Assembly (NCBI RefSeq): GCF_001578775.1
Contig: NZ_KQ969062.1
Coordinates: 1,163,510 to 1,227,509, forward strand
Direction of reading: 5' to 3'
DNA from: Streptococcus cristatus
GTDB taxonomy: Bacteria > Bacillota > Bacilli > Lactobacillales > Streptococcaceae
Length of the DNA: 64,000 nucleotides
The position numbers and the translations under genes were made by a program. Shown in pieces: positions 19,075-28,549 of the stretch; the stretch's first letter is position 1; each line of letters opens with the position of its first letter. The notes under the pieces were generated by a model that had not been told where the DNA came from, did not search any database, and saw only the letters and a list, made by a program, of their open reading frames with translations.

Positions 19075-20067
19075 ATGGAAACTAAAACAATGTCATTTCG
19101 TGACACCATTATCCTCGCTATGTCTGAGGAAATGCGTCGCGATAAAAATGTACTCTTGATGGGAGAGGATGTCGGAGTTTTCGGTGGAGATTTCGGAACA
19201 TCTGTTGGTATGCTGGAAGAATTTGGACCTGAGCGTGTACGCGACTGTCCGATTTCAGAAGCAGCGATTTCTGGAGCAGCAGCAGGGGCTGCCATGACAG
19301 GTCTTCGTCCCATTGTTGATATGACCTTCATGGACTTCGCTGTAATTGCTATGGATAATATCGTCAACCAAGCGGCTAAAACACGTTATATGTTTGGTGG
19401 TAAAGGGCAAGTTCCAATGACCATTCGTTGTGCAGCTGGTAATGGAGTAGGTTCTGCAGCGCAGCACTCACAATCTCTAGAGTCTTGGTTTACCCACATT
19501 CCAGGCCTCAAGGTAGTAGCACCAGGTACGCCTGCTGATATGAAAGGCCTCCTCAAGGCTTCTATCCGCGATAACAACCCTGTTATCATTCTTGAATACA
19601 AGTCAGAATTTAACCAAAAAGGGGAAGTGCCAGTCGATCCTGAGTATGTTATTCCGCTTGGCGTTGGTGAAATCAAAAAAGAAGGTACTGATGTAACAGT
19701 TGTTACTTACGGAAAAATGCTGCGCCGTGTCATGCAGGCGGCTGAAGAATTGGCAGAAGAAGGTATCTCTGTAGAAGTCGTTGACCCACGTACATTGGTG
19801 CCACTTGATAAAGAAATTATCATCAACTCTGTTAAAAAGACTGGTAAGGTTGTTCTCGTCAACGATGCCCACAAAACAAGTGGTTATATCGGAGAGATTT
19901 CAGCGATTATTTCTGAATCAGAAGCTTTTGATTATCTAGATGCACCAATACGCCGTTGTGCTGGAGAAGATGTACCAATGCCTTATGCACAAAACCTTGA
20001 AAATGCAATGATTCCGACTGTTGAAAGCATCAAAGACGCTATTCGGAAGACATATCATAAAGAATAA
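19075..20067 (+). CDS. acoB: Thiamine-dependent dehydrogenase E1 beta
   Basis: E1 beta partner, 330 residues, with the family core MGEDVGVFGGDFGTS, PISEAAISGAA and the transketolase C-terminal segment VEVVDPRTLVPLD. I use the ATG at 19075, just after AGAGAGGAGAAAAAAG; an in-frame upstream ATG lies inside acoA and has no ribosome site. A 335-base gap separates it from E2, filled by a hairpin and two copies of a structured repeat. Confidence 0.92.
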   Translation: METKTMSFRDTIILAMSEEMRRDKNVLLMGEDVGVFGGDFGTSVGMLEEFGPERVRDCPISEAAISGAAAGAAMTGLRPIVDMTFMDFAVIAMDNIVNQAAKTRYMFGGKGQVPMTIRCAAGNGVGSAAQHSQSLESWFTHIPGLKVVAPGTPADMKGLLKASIRDNNPVIILEYKSEFNQKGEVPVDPEYVIPLGVGEIKKEGTDVTVVTYGKMLRRVMQAAEELAEEGISVEVVDPRTLVPLDKEIIINSVKKTGKVVLVNDAHKTSGYIGEISAIISESEAFDYLDAPIRRCAGEDVPMPYAQNLENAMIPTVESIKDAIRKTYHKE

Positions 20068-20095
20068 GGTATAATAAAGAAAAGGCTTTCTCATG

Positions 20096-20131
20096 GATTA
20101 GATTACATAGATTATTTTATGTAATCTAATC
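20096..20131 (+). terminator. Strong hairpin between acoB and acoC
   Basis: GATTAGATTACATA (20096-20109) pairs perfectly with TATGTAATCTAATC (20118-20131) around an 8-base loop. It is not followed by a good T run, so it may be an attenuator or an mRNA end stabiliser rather than a terminator. Confidence 0.6.
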
Positions 20132-20185
20132 TTGTGTAGAGGTCCTAATAAGTACTTTTAATATTTATATTTAGTGTGGGCAAAA

Positions 20186-20381
20186 GCTCAGAAAAAGATA
20201 AATCTCTTTGGCCTCATTGAAGCCTAAATTGATTTCCTATTTTTCAATCGCTTTTAACGCCCTTTGTATCATGTGATTGAATTCGGACGGAGGTCTGCGA
20301 AAAAAAGATAGATTTCCTTGTGTTCATCGAACACATCGTCAATCTCCTATTTTTTCCTTGCCTTTTTCGTCCTTAATATCT
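20186..20381 (+). repeat. Two tandem copies of a structured intergenic repeat
   Basis: Bases 20186-20271 and 20295-20381 are diverged copies of one unit: AAAAAGATAAATCTC...TTGATTTCCTATTTTT and AAAAAGATAGATTTC...GTCAATCTCCTATTTTTT. Each can fold into a long hairpin, with A-rich and T-rich flanks pairing below a short upper stem. The upper stem differs in sequence but stays paired (GTGTTC-ATC-GAACAC in copy 2, GGCCTC-ATT-GAAGCC in copy 1). It looks like a dispersed hairpin repeat or an RNA leader of acoC; I cannot name the family. Confidence 0.6.
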
Positions 20382-20402
20382 TAGTATAGAATTGGAGAGG
20401 TC

Positions 20403-21446
20403 ATGGCTGATGATAAGCTAAGAGCGACTCCTGCGGCTAGAAAGTTAGCGGATGATTTAGGGATCAACCTCTACGACGTTTCTGGCTCAGGTGCAAACGG
20501 TCGTGTCCACAAAGAAGACGTGGAAACTTATAAAGACACAAACGTGGTTCGCATTTCGCCACTTGCAAAACGAATTGCCCTCGAACATAACATTGCTTGG
20601 CAGGAAATCCAAGGAACGGGTCATCGTGGTAAAATTATGAAGAAGGACGTTTTGGCCTTACTTCCTGAAAATATCGAAAACGACACCATTAAGTCTCCTG
20701 CTCAGATCGAAAAAGTGGAAGAAGTTCCAGACAATATCACTCCTTATGGTGAGATTGAGCGTATTCCAATGACACCAATGCGTAAGGTTATCGCCCAACG
20801 TATGGTTGAATCCTACTTAACTGCGCCGACCTTCACGCTCAACTACGATGTGGATATGTCAGAAATGCTGGCGCTTCGTAAGAAGGTTCTTGATCCAATC
20901 ATGGAAGCAACTGGTAAGAAAGTCACGGTTACAGACCTTCTTTCTCTCGCTGTTGTGAAGACCTTAATGAAACACCCATACATCAACGCTTCATTGACTG
21001 AAGATAGCAAGACCATTATCACTCACAACTATGTCAACCTTGCTATGGCTGTGGGAATGGATAATGGCTTGATGACACCTGTTGTTTACAATGCTGAAAA
21101 AATGAGCTTGTCAGAGTTGGTTGTAGCCTTTAAAGATGTGATTGGACGTACCTTGGATGGCAAATTGTCTCCAAGTGAACTACAAAACTCAACCTTCACA
21201 ATTAGTAACTTGGGAATGTTTGGCGTTCAGTCCTTTGGTCCTATTATTAACCAACCAAACTCAGCTATCCTCGGGGTTAGCTCAACAGTTGAGAAACCTG
21301 TAGTTGTCAATGGTGAGATTGTCATTCGCCCTATCATGAGCCTAGGATTAACCATTGACCACCGTGTCGTAGATGGTATGGCTGGTGCTAAGTTTATGAA
21401 AGACTTGAAAGCCTTAATTGAGAACCCAATCTCAATGTTGGTTTAA
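20403..21446 (+). CDS. acoC: Dihydrolipoamide acyltransferase E2 without lipoyl domain
   Basis: E2 core of the complex, 347 residues. It begins directly with two peripheral subunit-binding domains (RATPAARKLADDLGINLYDV and the block ISPLAKRIALEHNIAW), then the catalytic acyltransferase domain ending in the active-site motif DHRVVDGMAGAKF. There is no N-terminal lipoyl domain. The lipoyl domain is on E3 instead, as known in several streptococci. The ATG has TTGGAGAGG in front. Confidence 0.93.
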   Translation: MADDKLRATPAARKLADDLGINLYDVSGSGANGRVHKEDVETYKDTNVVRISPLAKRIALEHNIAWQEIQGTGHRGKIMKKDVLALLPENIENDTIKSPAQIEKVEEVPDNITPYGEIERIPMTPMRKVIAQRMVESYLTAPTFTLNYDVDMSEMLALRKKVLDPIMEATGKKVTVTDLLSLAVVKTLMKHPYINASLTEDSKTIITHNYVNLAMAVGMDNGLMTPVVYNAEKMSLSELVVAFKDVIGRTLDGKLSPSELQNSTFTISNLGMFGVQSFGPIINQPNSAILGVSSTVEKPVVVNGEIVIRPIMSLGLTIDHRVVDGMAGAKFMKDLKALIENPISMLV

Positions 21447-21492
21447 ATAATACAGTATTTATTTTTAGAGATATAGATAAAGGAAGTAAGAC

Positions 21493-23193
21493 ATGGCCTT
21501 AGAAGTAATTATGCCAAAAGCCGGCGTGGATATGACAGAAGGACAAATCGTCCAATGGAATAAAAAAGTCGGAGAATTTGTAAAAGAAGGAGAAATCCTT
21601 TTGGAAATCATGACTGACAAAGTCAGCATGGAATTGGAAGCCGAAGAAGATGGCTACTTGATTGCCATCCTCAAAGGAGATGGTGAAACTGTTCCTGTAA
21701 CGGAAGTCATCGGTTACCTTGGTGAAGAAGGGGAAAATATCCCAACGGCTGGAGCAGCACCAGAAGCTAGTCCAGCGCCTGCAGTTAGTGCCTCAAACGA
21801 CGACGGTAAGAGTGATGATGCCTTTGATATCGTTGTGATTGGTGGTGGTCCTGCTGGTTATGTGGCAGCCATTAAAGCAGCCCAACTCGGTGGTAAGGTT
21901 GCCCTTGTTGAAAAATCAGAACTCGGTGGAACCTGCTTGAACCGTGGCTGTATCCCAACTAAGACCTACCTTCACAACGCTGAAATCATCGAAAACATCG
22001 GTCATGCTGCTAACCGTGGTATCGTGATCGAAAATCCTAACTTCACTGTTGATATGGACAAACTTTTAGAAACTAAATCTAAAGTTGTCAATACCTTGGT
22101 AGGTGGTGTTGCAGGACTCCTTCGTAGCTACGGAGTTACTGTTCATAAGGGTGTTGGTACCATAACTAAAGACAAGAATGTCTTGGTAAATGGCTCAGAA
22201 TTGCTTGAAACCAAGAAAATCATCCTTGCTGGTGGTTCAAAAGTCAGCAAGATCAACGTTCCTGGTATGGAATCTCCACTTGTGATGACCAGCGATGATA
22301 TTCTGGAAATGAACGAAGTACCAGAAAGCCTTGTTATCATCGGTGGTGGGGTTGTCGGTATCGAACTTGGTCAAGCCTTCATGACATTTGGTTCAAAAGT
22401 AACCGTTATCGAAATGATGGACCGTATCGTTCCAGCTATGGATGCGGAAGTATCTAAGAATCTTCGCTTGATTTTGGAACGCAAAGGCATGACTATCTTG
22501 ACAGGTACAAAACTCCAAGAAATCATCGAGGAAAATGGTCAACTTCGTATCAAGGTTGAAGGAAAAGACGATATCATCGCAAGAAAAGCTCTTCTTTCAA
22601 TCGGTCGTGTCCCAGATCTTGAAGGAATTGGCGATGTTGAATTTGAATTGGATCGTGGACGTATCAAAGTCAATGAATACATGGAAACTTCTGTTCCAGG
22701 TATCTATGCACCAGGTGACATCAACGGTACTAAGATGTTAGCCCACGCAGCCTTCCGTATGGGTGAAGTTGCCGCTGAAAATGCCCTTAAAGGAAATCAT
22801 GCTGTTGCCAAACTGAACTTGACTCCTGCAGCTATCTACACTCTTCCTGAAGTAGCAGCAGTAGGTCTGACTGAGGAACAAGCACGTGAGAAATACGATG
22901 TAGCCATCGGTAAATTCAACTTTGCTGCTAACGGTCGTGCCATTGCATCTGATGCTGCTCAAGGTTTCGTAAAAGTTATCGCCGATAAGAAATACGGAGA
23001 AATCCTTGGTGTGCACATCATTGGTCCTGCAGCTGCAGAATTGATCAACGAAGCGTCAAGCATTATCGAAATGGAAATCACTGTTGAAGAAATGCTGAAG
23101 ACTATCCACGGTCATCCAACCTACTCTGAAGTGATGTACGAAGCATTTGCAGATGTACTAGGAATGGCCATCCATTCACCTAAGAAAAAATAA
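21493..23193 (+). CDS. acoL: Dihydrolipoamide dehydrogenase E3 with N-terminal lipoyl domain
   Basis: E3 flavoprotein, 566 residues. Residues 1-80 form a lipoyl domain with the modified Lys in MTDKVSMELEA. After an Ala/Pro linker, the FAD-binding GGGPAGYVAAIKAAQLG begins near residue 117. The redox disulfide is GGTCLNRGCIPTK. The NAD-binding GGGVVGIELG and the C-terminal GHPTYSEV with the catalytic His follow. It recycles dihydrolipoyl groups and supplies the only lipoyl arm seen in this operon. Confidence 0.95.
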   Translation: MALEVIMPKAGVDMTEGQIVQWNKKVGEFVKEGEILLEIMTDKVSMELEAEEDGYLIAILKGDGETVPVTEVIGYLGEEGENIPTAGAAPEASPAPAVSASNDDGKSDDAFDIVVIGGGPAGYVAAIKAAQLGGKVALVEKSELGGTCLNRGCIPTKTYLHNAEIIENIGHAANRGIVIENPNFTVDMDKLLETKSKVVNTLVGGVAGLLRSYGVTVHKGVGTITKDKNVLVNGSELLETKKIILAGGSKVSKINVPGMESPLVMTSDDILEMNEVPESLVIIGGGVVGIELGQAFMTFGSKVTVIEMMDRIVPAMDAEVSKNLRLILERKGMTILTGTKLQEIIEENGQLRIKVEGKDDIIARKALLSIGRVPDLEGIGDVEFELDRGRIKVNEYMETSVPGIYAPGDINGTKMLAHAAFRMGEVAAENALKGNHAVAKLNLTPAAIYTLPEVAAVGLTEEQAREKYDVAIGKFNFAANGRAIASDAAQGFVKVIADKKYGEILGVHIIGPAAAELINEASSIIEMEITVEEMLKTIHGHPTYSEVMYEAFADVLGMAIHSPKKK

Positions 23194-23208
23194 ATCGAAG
23201 ATAGTTCA

Positions 23209-23231
23209 GACTGGAAAGGTATTTTCCAGTC
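23209..23231 (+). other. Hairpin between acoL and lplA
   Basis: GACTGGAAA pairs with TTTCCAGTC around a five-base loop. There is no T run after it, so it may tune read-through into lplA. Confidence 0.5.
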
Positions 23232-23252
23232 TCTATCGTATAAAGGGATATC

Positions 23253-24242
23253 ATGAAATATATTATCAATCATTCAAACGACACTGCCTTTAATATCGCC
23301 TTGGAAGAATATGCCTTTAAACACCTTTTGGATGAGGATCAAATCTTCCTGCTTTGGATCAATAAACCATCTATCATTGTCGGGCGTCACCAGAATACTA
23401 TTGAAGAAATCAACCGTGATTATGTTCGAGAAAATGGGATTGAGGTTGTTCGCCGTATCAGTGGTGGGGGAGCTGTTTACCACGATCTTAACAACCTCAA
23501 CTACACAATTATCTCAAAAGAGGATGAGAACAAGGCCTTTGACTTCAAGAGCTTCTCAACTCCCGTTATCAATACCTTGGCTCAACTCGGTGTTAAAGCT
23601 GAGTTCACAGGCCGTAACGACCTTGAGATTGATGGCAAGAAATTCTGTGGAAATGCCCAAGCTTATATCAATGGCCGTATCATGCACCACGGTTGCTTGC
23701 TCTTTGACGTTGATTTGTCAGTCCTTGCTAACGCCCTCAAGGTTTCAAAAGACAAATTTGAATCAAAAGGTGTGAAATCCGTCCGTGCCCGTGTAACCAA
23801 TATTGTCAATGAATTACCAGAAAAAATTACAGTTGAAGAATTCCGTGATTTGCTATTGGAATACATGAAAAAAGAATATCCAGAGATGACTGAATACGTC
23901 TTCTCAGAGGAAGAATTGGCGGAAATTAACCGCATCAAGGATACCAAGTTTGGTACTTGGGACTGGAACTACGGTAAATCACCTGAATTTAACATCCGTC
24001 GAGGAACAAAATTCACTAGCGGTAAGGTTGAAGTTTTTGCCAACGTCATTGAATCAAAAATCCAAGATATCAAAATCTATGGTGACTTCTTTGGTATTGA
24101 GGACGTTGCAGCTGTAGAAGATGTCCTTCGTGGAGTAAAATATGAACGTGAAGATGTCCTCAAAGCACTGGAAACAATTGACATTACACGCTACTTTGCT
24201 GGCATTAGCCGTGAAGAAATCGCTGAAGCAGTAGTGGGATAA
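23253..24242 (+). CDS. lplA: Lipoate-protein ligase
   Basis: Lipoate ligase activates lipoate with ATP and attaches it to lipoyl-domain lysines, here most likely the one on acoL. The 329 residues carry the family motif RRISGGGAVYHDLNNLNYTI (near 70-89), the catalytic-lysine region GRNDLEIDGKKFCGNAQA, and the C-terminal accessory domain. It is the last gene of the aco cluster; a terminator follows. Confidence 0.93.
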   Translation: MKYIINHSNDTAFNIALEEYAFKHLLDEDQIFLLWINKPSIIVGRHQNTIEEINRDYVRENGIEVVRRISGGGAVYHDLNNLNYTIISKEDENKAFDFKSFSTPVINTLAQLGVKAEFTGRNDLEIDGKKFCGNAQAYINGRIMHHGCLLFDVDLSVLANALKVSKDKFESKGVKSVRARVTNIVNELPEKITVEEFRDLLLEYMKKEYPEMTEYVFSEEELAEINRIKDTKFGTWDWNYGKSPEFNIRRGTKFTSGKVEVFANVIESKIQDIKIYGDFFGIEDVAAVEDVLRGVKYEREDVLKALETIDITRYFAGISREEIAEAVVG

Positions 24243-24251
24243 AGACATGAG

Positions 24252-24279
24252 AGATTCGCTTTTGCGGATCTCTTTTTTG
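24252..24279 (+). terminator. Terminator after lplA
   Basis: GAGATTCGC and GCGGATCTC pair (one G-U) around TTTT and run into TTTTTT. Confidence 0.85.
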
Positions 24280-24401
24280 AACTCATTTTTACATATAAAT
24301 AGTTTCTAATATATTGCTTTTATGGTATTATATAGATGGATAAAGTCGTTTGAAAAACTTGAAGTATCTCTCTTCAATCTCTCTTTAGAAAGTGTGATCT
24401 T

Positions 24402-26411
24402 ATGAAACGAGTCTTTATTATCTTTTCTAATCTTTTTGTCACCAGCTTTCTTCTTTGGATTGCCTTTATCTCACCAAATACGCTCATCCACCGAAGCCTC
24501 CCTGTGGTAGGAGTTCTCAAACAAGAAAGGACTGTCACCCATGAGGAGCTTTCGTCCAACTTAGATCAGTTAGCAAGGGAAAGCAATAGTGTAATCGCTC
24601 GTCAGATTCAACAAACGGATGCTGAAGGTCAGGTCAAGTTCTCCTATGATCTATACGGAGAGGGAGATCTTCCAAAGGGCATCAAAAAAGCAGAGAAAGA
24701 ACTCGCTTCTAAGGAAAGCTTGCTTACTAATTACTATATCCTATCAGGGAAGTTACCACTTGAAAAGCTGGATCAAAAACTACACAAACTTGGTTTCTCA
24801 AATACTTTCATGAATAAGCCTAATTCCTTGCAGAATTTTATGGCATTTTTTGGATCCGGTTCCCAATCCTTGGCTTTAGTTATTTTTATGATCAGTTTTT
24901 GCTCATTGGCCATTATTCAGAAAACACTTGAATTGAGGAGTGCAGGGATTCGTTACATTGCAGGGATGAGACGGTACCAACTCTTTGGGCGTTCTCTCAT
25001 GGAAGATAGTAGAGAGCTACTTTTAGGATGTATTGGAGCCAGTGCTCTAGGAGCCATTCTGATTTATTGTTTACAATTAACCCCTTTTGCTCATTCCTTC
25101 ATCATTTCGAGTAGTATCATTTACAATACGCTCTTGCTCATCGTATCTGCTCTCCTGTCCTTTATATTTGCATTCAGCATCCAGACGGTGCACTTGGTTA
25201 GCCTTTTAAAAGGGAAAATTCCAGTAAAAAGGATTTTAGTTTTTCTCTTTACCTGTCAATTTCTCGCTGTTGCTCTCATTGGCCTTGCTATCCATCGGGT
25301 CAGTATCTATGGTTCTAGCTGGCAGACTTACCAAGAGGGGAAAGTAGCTTGGTCTAAAGAGACGAATTGGGTTCAAATTGGTGTCAATCGGGAGGATGTT
25401 TCACAGAATACAAACAAAGAGATGCAAATTGAAAACAGAGCAAAATGGTCTAAGCTCATCAAGTCTGGCATCAAAAAAGGGGGTCTCTTGGTCTATCATC
25501 AGCTCGCATCTTTTGATTCAAAAGGCTTCATGAACGATCCTAGAACAGGGAGAGATCTTTCGATCACCGATTACGATCCTCTTGCCAATACCCTGTATGT
25601 CACTCCAAATTACCTTGATATGCAAAGAATCTCAGTTTCCCCTGAGGAAAAAGAGCTCTTGAATCACTTGCAAGCTGGAGAATTTGGACTCTTGCTCCCT
25701 GAAAAGTTGAAGGGTCAAGAAGAGGAGTTGAAAAAACGCTATGAAGATTATCTGACTCCTAAAGATGAACAAGGAAAGAGCCAGTTACCCATGAAAGCAC
25801 GGGTGACCTATCTTCCTAACAACCAAAAACGCTTCATTTATAACAATACACCTATGAACTATCAGCAATTTTTGACCGATCCGATTTTGGTTGTTGTTCG
25901 ACCTAAAAGCTTTGGTGGCTACGACAATCCTTATTTCTCTCAACTCAATTCTTATCTGTATTTTGATGGACTTGAAAAAAGCAAGAAGCTAGTAGCTGAG
26001 AATGGGCTCGAAAAAAACGTGAGTCAATACGACTATGCAGCGGCTGTCTATCAGCAGATGATGCAATCCATTCAATTAGAGAACCTCATGGCCATTGCTG
26101 GCGGTGTTTTCGGAATGGCGACCTCCATTCTACTCTTTAATACCATGAATTTCCTCTATTTTGAAGAGTTTAGAAGACCGATATTCCTAAAGAAGATTGC
26201 GGGTATGGACTTTTTGAAAATTCACAAAAGTATACTCATATCAGAGATTGCTATGCTGCTATTAGGTAGTGTCCTGATTTTCTTTCTCACACAGGAATGG
26301 TGGATCGCTCTCGTCACGCTCTTATTATTTGCGACCAATGCATGGCTGATTCTCCTTTACCGCTCGCATAAAGAAGAGCATTTCTTGCCCATTATTCTGA
26401 AAGGAGCCTAA
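24402..26411 (+). CDS. Bacteriocin-associated integral membrane protein (DUF1430 type)
   Basis: A 669-residue membrane protein with one N-terminal transmembrane segment, a group of four near residues 150-300, a large extracellular region, and a final group near 560-660. This is the layout of permeases that pair with a lactococcin-972-type export ATPase. That ATPase gene follows after one base. Together they probably form an exporter or immunity transporter. No bacteriocin precursor gene is seen next to it. Confidence 0.8.
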   Translation: MKRVFIIFSNLFVTSFLLWIAFISPNTLIHRSLPVVGVLKQERTVTHEELSSNLDQLARESNSVIARQIQQTDAEGQVKFSYDLYGEGDLPKGIKKAEKELASKESLLTNYYILSGKLPLEKLDQKLHKLGFSNTFMNKPNSLQNFMAFFGSGSQSLALVIFMISFCSLAIIQKTLELRSAGIRYIAGMRRYQLFGRSLMEDSRELLLGCIGASALGAILIYCLQLTPFAHSFIISSSIIYNTLLLIVSALLSFIFAFSIQTVHLVSLLKGKIPVKRILVFLFTCQFLAVALIGLAIHRVSIYGSSWQTYQEGKVAWSKETNWVQIGVNREDVSQNTNKEMQIENRAKWSKLIKSGIKKGGLLVYHQLASFDSKGFMNDPRTGRDLSITDYDPLANTLYVTPNYLDMQRISVSPEEKELLNHLQAGEFGLLLPEKLKGQEEELKKRYEDYLTPKDEQGKSQLPMKARVTYLPNNQKRFIYNNTPMNYQQFLTDPILVVVRPKSFGGYDNPYFSQLNSYLYFDGLEKSKKLVAENGLEKNVSQYDYAAAVYQQMMQSIQLENLMAIAGGVFGMATSILLFNTMNFLYFEEFRRPIFLKKIAGMDFLKIHKSILISEIAMLLLGSVLIFFLTQEWWIALVTLLLFATNAWLILLYRSHKEEHFLPIILKGA

Positions 26412-26412
26412 T

Positions 26413-27045
26413 ATGATCAAAATAGAACACCTGGCAAAATCATTTGGAGAACGGACTGTCTTTCAGGATATCAATCTGCAATTTGCAGCAGGAAAGGCAT
26501 ATGCCCTAATCGGAAATAGCGGTTGTGGCAAGACAACCCTACTCAATATTCTGGCTAAGCTAGAGCCTTATGATAAGGGAAGCATCAGCTACCGAGGGCA
26601 AGAGCTTAATCAAATCAAATCTCATCACTTTTTCAAAAATGAATTAGGCTATCTCTTTCAAAACTTTGGTCTTCTTGAAAACGAGACTGTAGCTGCCAAT
26701 TTAGAACTTGGATTGATTGGTCAAAAATGTACTAAACAAGAGAAGAAGCAGCGAGAAGAAGAAGTCCTAGAAAAGGTGGGATTGGATTATCTCACACTCG
26801 ATCAAAAAATCTACGAATTATCAGGCGGAGAAGCGCAACGTGTCGCCTTGGCCAAAGTCATCCTCAAGGATCCTCCCTTGATTTTGGCAGATGAACTGAC
26901 TGCAGCACTCGATCCGGAAACTTCACAAGAAATTATGAACTTACTGTTATCATTGAAAAAGCCAGACCGTTTGATGATTATTGCAACACATAATCCAGCG
27001 ATTTGGGAAAAAGCCGATGAAGTGATTCGGTTAAATACTATTTAA
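26413..27045 (+). CDS. ABC transporter ATP-binding protein (bacteriocin export group)
   Basis: A 210-residue ATPase with Walker A GNSGCGKTT (residues 34-42), signature LSGGEAQRVALA, and Walker B LILADELT. It starts one base after the DUF1430 stop, so the two form one transporter. Small size and sequence style match the lactococcin-972 group. Confidence 0.88.
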   Translation: MIKIEHLAKSFGERTVFQDINLQFAAGKAYALIGNSGCGKTTLLNILAKLEPYDKGSISYRGQELNQIKSHHFFKNELGYLFQNFGLLENETVAANLELGLIGQKCTKQEKKQREEEVLEKVGLDYLTLDQKIYELSGGEAQRVALAKVILKDPPLILADELTAALDPETSQEIMNLLLSLKKPDRLMIIATHNPAIWEKADEVIRLNTI

Positions 27046-27054
27046 GTTAAGTAA

Positions 27055-27088
27055 AAATGCTCTATGATTTTTTGTTCATAGAGCATTT
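27055..27088. terminator. Bidirectional terminator between ABC gene and xerS
   Basis: AAATGCTCTATGA (27055-27067) pairs with TCATAGAGCATTT (27076-27088). It lies between two converging genes and can serve both. Confidence 0.8.
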
Positions 27089-27122
27089 ACTGTTGTATGT
27101 GTCATAATTTTAGTTCTGTAAA

Positions 27123-28193
27123 CTAGAGCTTGTCCAGAGCATTCTTTTGCTCATCATTGACAATGTGGGTATAGAGGTCCGTTACCTGAGTGCTAGCATG
27201 CCCTAGCTGGTGACTGACGAGAACTTGAGATTTTGTTGCATCATACAAACGTGTAGCAAGTGTATGGCGGAGTTTGTGAGGCGTCACCCGCACCTTGAAG
27301 TCCTCAGAATACTTAGCTACCATCTTTTCAACACTGGAAGCATCGATTCGATTAGGAGTGCCGCGGTATTCCGTCAAAAAGAAGGCTGTATCAGTCTTTT
27401 CGGCCTTGTATCGCTTGCTCCGAATGTTTAGATACTCTTCTAAATAGGGCTTGGCAAAAGCAGCAACATTGACAGAGTCCCTTTTCCCGCCTTTTCTTGT
27501 TACTTCAATGACCATCATTTTGAGATTGATGTCTTTTAGGTCCAGATTGACAGCTTCAGACAGACGAACACCAGAGGCTAGCAGCAAGGCAATGATGGCT
27601 AAATCACGTTCTTTGTTCTTGTTAAAAGAAGATAGGGCGCGATTAGAGAGTTTCTTAGGATACTCCGTATCGATATATTGGAGAAATCCCTCGGTTTCAT
27701 CTCCTAAAAATAGCTTCTGCTTAATATTCTCCGCACGAGCAGCCAGAGTTTCCTTTTTCTTCTTAGTAGCGACCTTCTTCATCACATTTCGATAGAAGTA
27801 GGGCTCCCCCTGCTCATTTTCCACTTCCTCAGTCAAATATTTGTAGAGGCTGGACAAAGCCGACAGAGTTCGGTTGATGGTTGTCTGGGAAACACCGTTT
27901 TGTATCGTGTTGGCATTGAGAAGTGGGCGCTCCCGTAAGTGTAGAATGAAAGCTTCCATATCTCTCTTGCTCATATTCTCCAAGACTGAGAGAGGAATCT
28001 CAGCAATTTCTGAAGCGTCAGATATACCAGAGTCTAAAACCCAGCGGAAAAATCGATCGTATTCTTTAAGATATTCGTATAAAGTTGTAAAACTATAAGG
28101 CACTGCCAGCTTAGACTGATAATATTCCAAAATGTACCAGGGCATAATCTGCTTCAGTTTATCAATTCGTTCCAATAAAATCTCGCGTTTCAT
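27123..28193 (-). CDS. xerS: Tyrosine recombinase XerS
   Basis: XerS is the single recombinase that resolves chromosome dimers at dif-SL in streptococci and lactococci. The 356 residues have an N-terminal SAM-like DNA-binding domain and the catalytic residues Arg in [14 protein letters not shown], and the nucleophilic Tyr in [15 protein letters not shown]. The dif site lies 55 bases upstream of its ATG, the standard arrangement, so it is chromosomal and not part of the adjacent mobile element. Confidence 0.96.
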   Translation of the reverse strand: MKREILLERIDKLKQIMPWYILEYYQSKLAVPYSFTTLYEYLKEYDRFFRWVLDSGISDASEIAEIPLSVLENMSKRDMEAFILHLRERPLLNANTIQNGVSQTTINRTLSALSSLYKYLTEEVENEQGEPYFYRNVMKKVATKKKKETLAARAENIKQKLFLGDETEGFLQYIDTEYPKKLSNRALSSFNKNKERDLAIIALLLASGVRLSEAVNLDLKDINLKMMVIEVTRKGGKRDSVNVAAFAKPYLEEYLNIRSKRYKAEKTDTAFFLTEYRGTPNRIDASSVEKMVAKYSEDFKVRVTPHKLRHTLATRLYDATKSQVLVSHQLGHASTQVTDLYTHIVNDEQKNALDKL

Positions 28194-28224
28194 TCCATCT
28201 TCCTCATAATTTTTCTATAAAAGA

Positions 28225-28253
28225 AGTATAGCATATCTAGCTATATTTTTCAA
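28225..28253 (-). promoter_or_regulatory. xerS promoter, -35 box inside the dif site
   Basis: On the minus strand: TTGAAA (28253-28248), 17 bases, TATACT (28230-28225). The -35 hexamer is the last six bases of the dif site, so XerS bound at dif would cover its own promoter. Confidence 0.7.
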
Positions 28254-28278
28254 GAAAATTATAGTTTTTCGGAAAGAT
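28248..28278 (-). other. Chromosome dimer resolution site dif-SL
   Basis: This 31-bp site reads ATCTTTCCGAAAAACTATAA plus TTTTCTTGAAA on the minus strand. It closely matches the streptococcal/lactococcal dif-SL site as I remember it and lies next to xerS. Gene direction switches across it, as expected at the terminus. Confidence 0.9.
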
Positions 28279-28405
28279 GTTAGAGAGGAGATAGCCCTCA
28301 TAACTAAAAAAATTTTTTCCGCCAAAAATTGAAAAAATGTACTTTATTTCACGGTAAACTGAATTTTTTTAAAACCAAAACTTCCACTAAAAATGAACAT
28401 TATTA

Positions 28406-28440
28406 AAGTGAAAACTAAATTTTTTTCATTTGTATATTTT
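28406..28440 (+). repeat. Left direct repeat (candidate attL) of the mobile element
   Basis: This 35-bp segment beginning AAGTGAAAACTAAA matches 29 of 35 bases at 49224-49258 in the same orientation. Both copies have a TGTACTTTATTT motif upstream (28339-28350 and 49212-49223). Such repeats are expected where a tyrosine-recombinase element has inserted, but the exact crossover is unknown. The wider gap 28279-28549 holds no gene, only AT-rich end-like repeats. Confidence 0.5.
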
Positions 28441-28549
28441 GTGAAAATAAATTCGATAAATCAAATAAATCTCGTGTGTGTACTTCCTTTAAAATTTTGT
28501 TATCACAATTCTCTGCATCATAAAATGCCAGTCATGATAGATAGGATTT

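Noticed and set aside
27123-28193. XerS as the integrase of the mobile element
   Set aside because: It is the standard housekeeping recombinase beside dif, and the element has its own three recombinases; I also see no second dif copy at the right end as an Xer-dependent element would leave.
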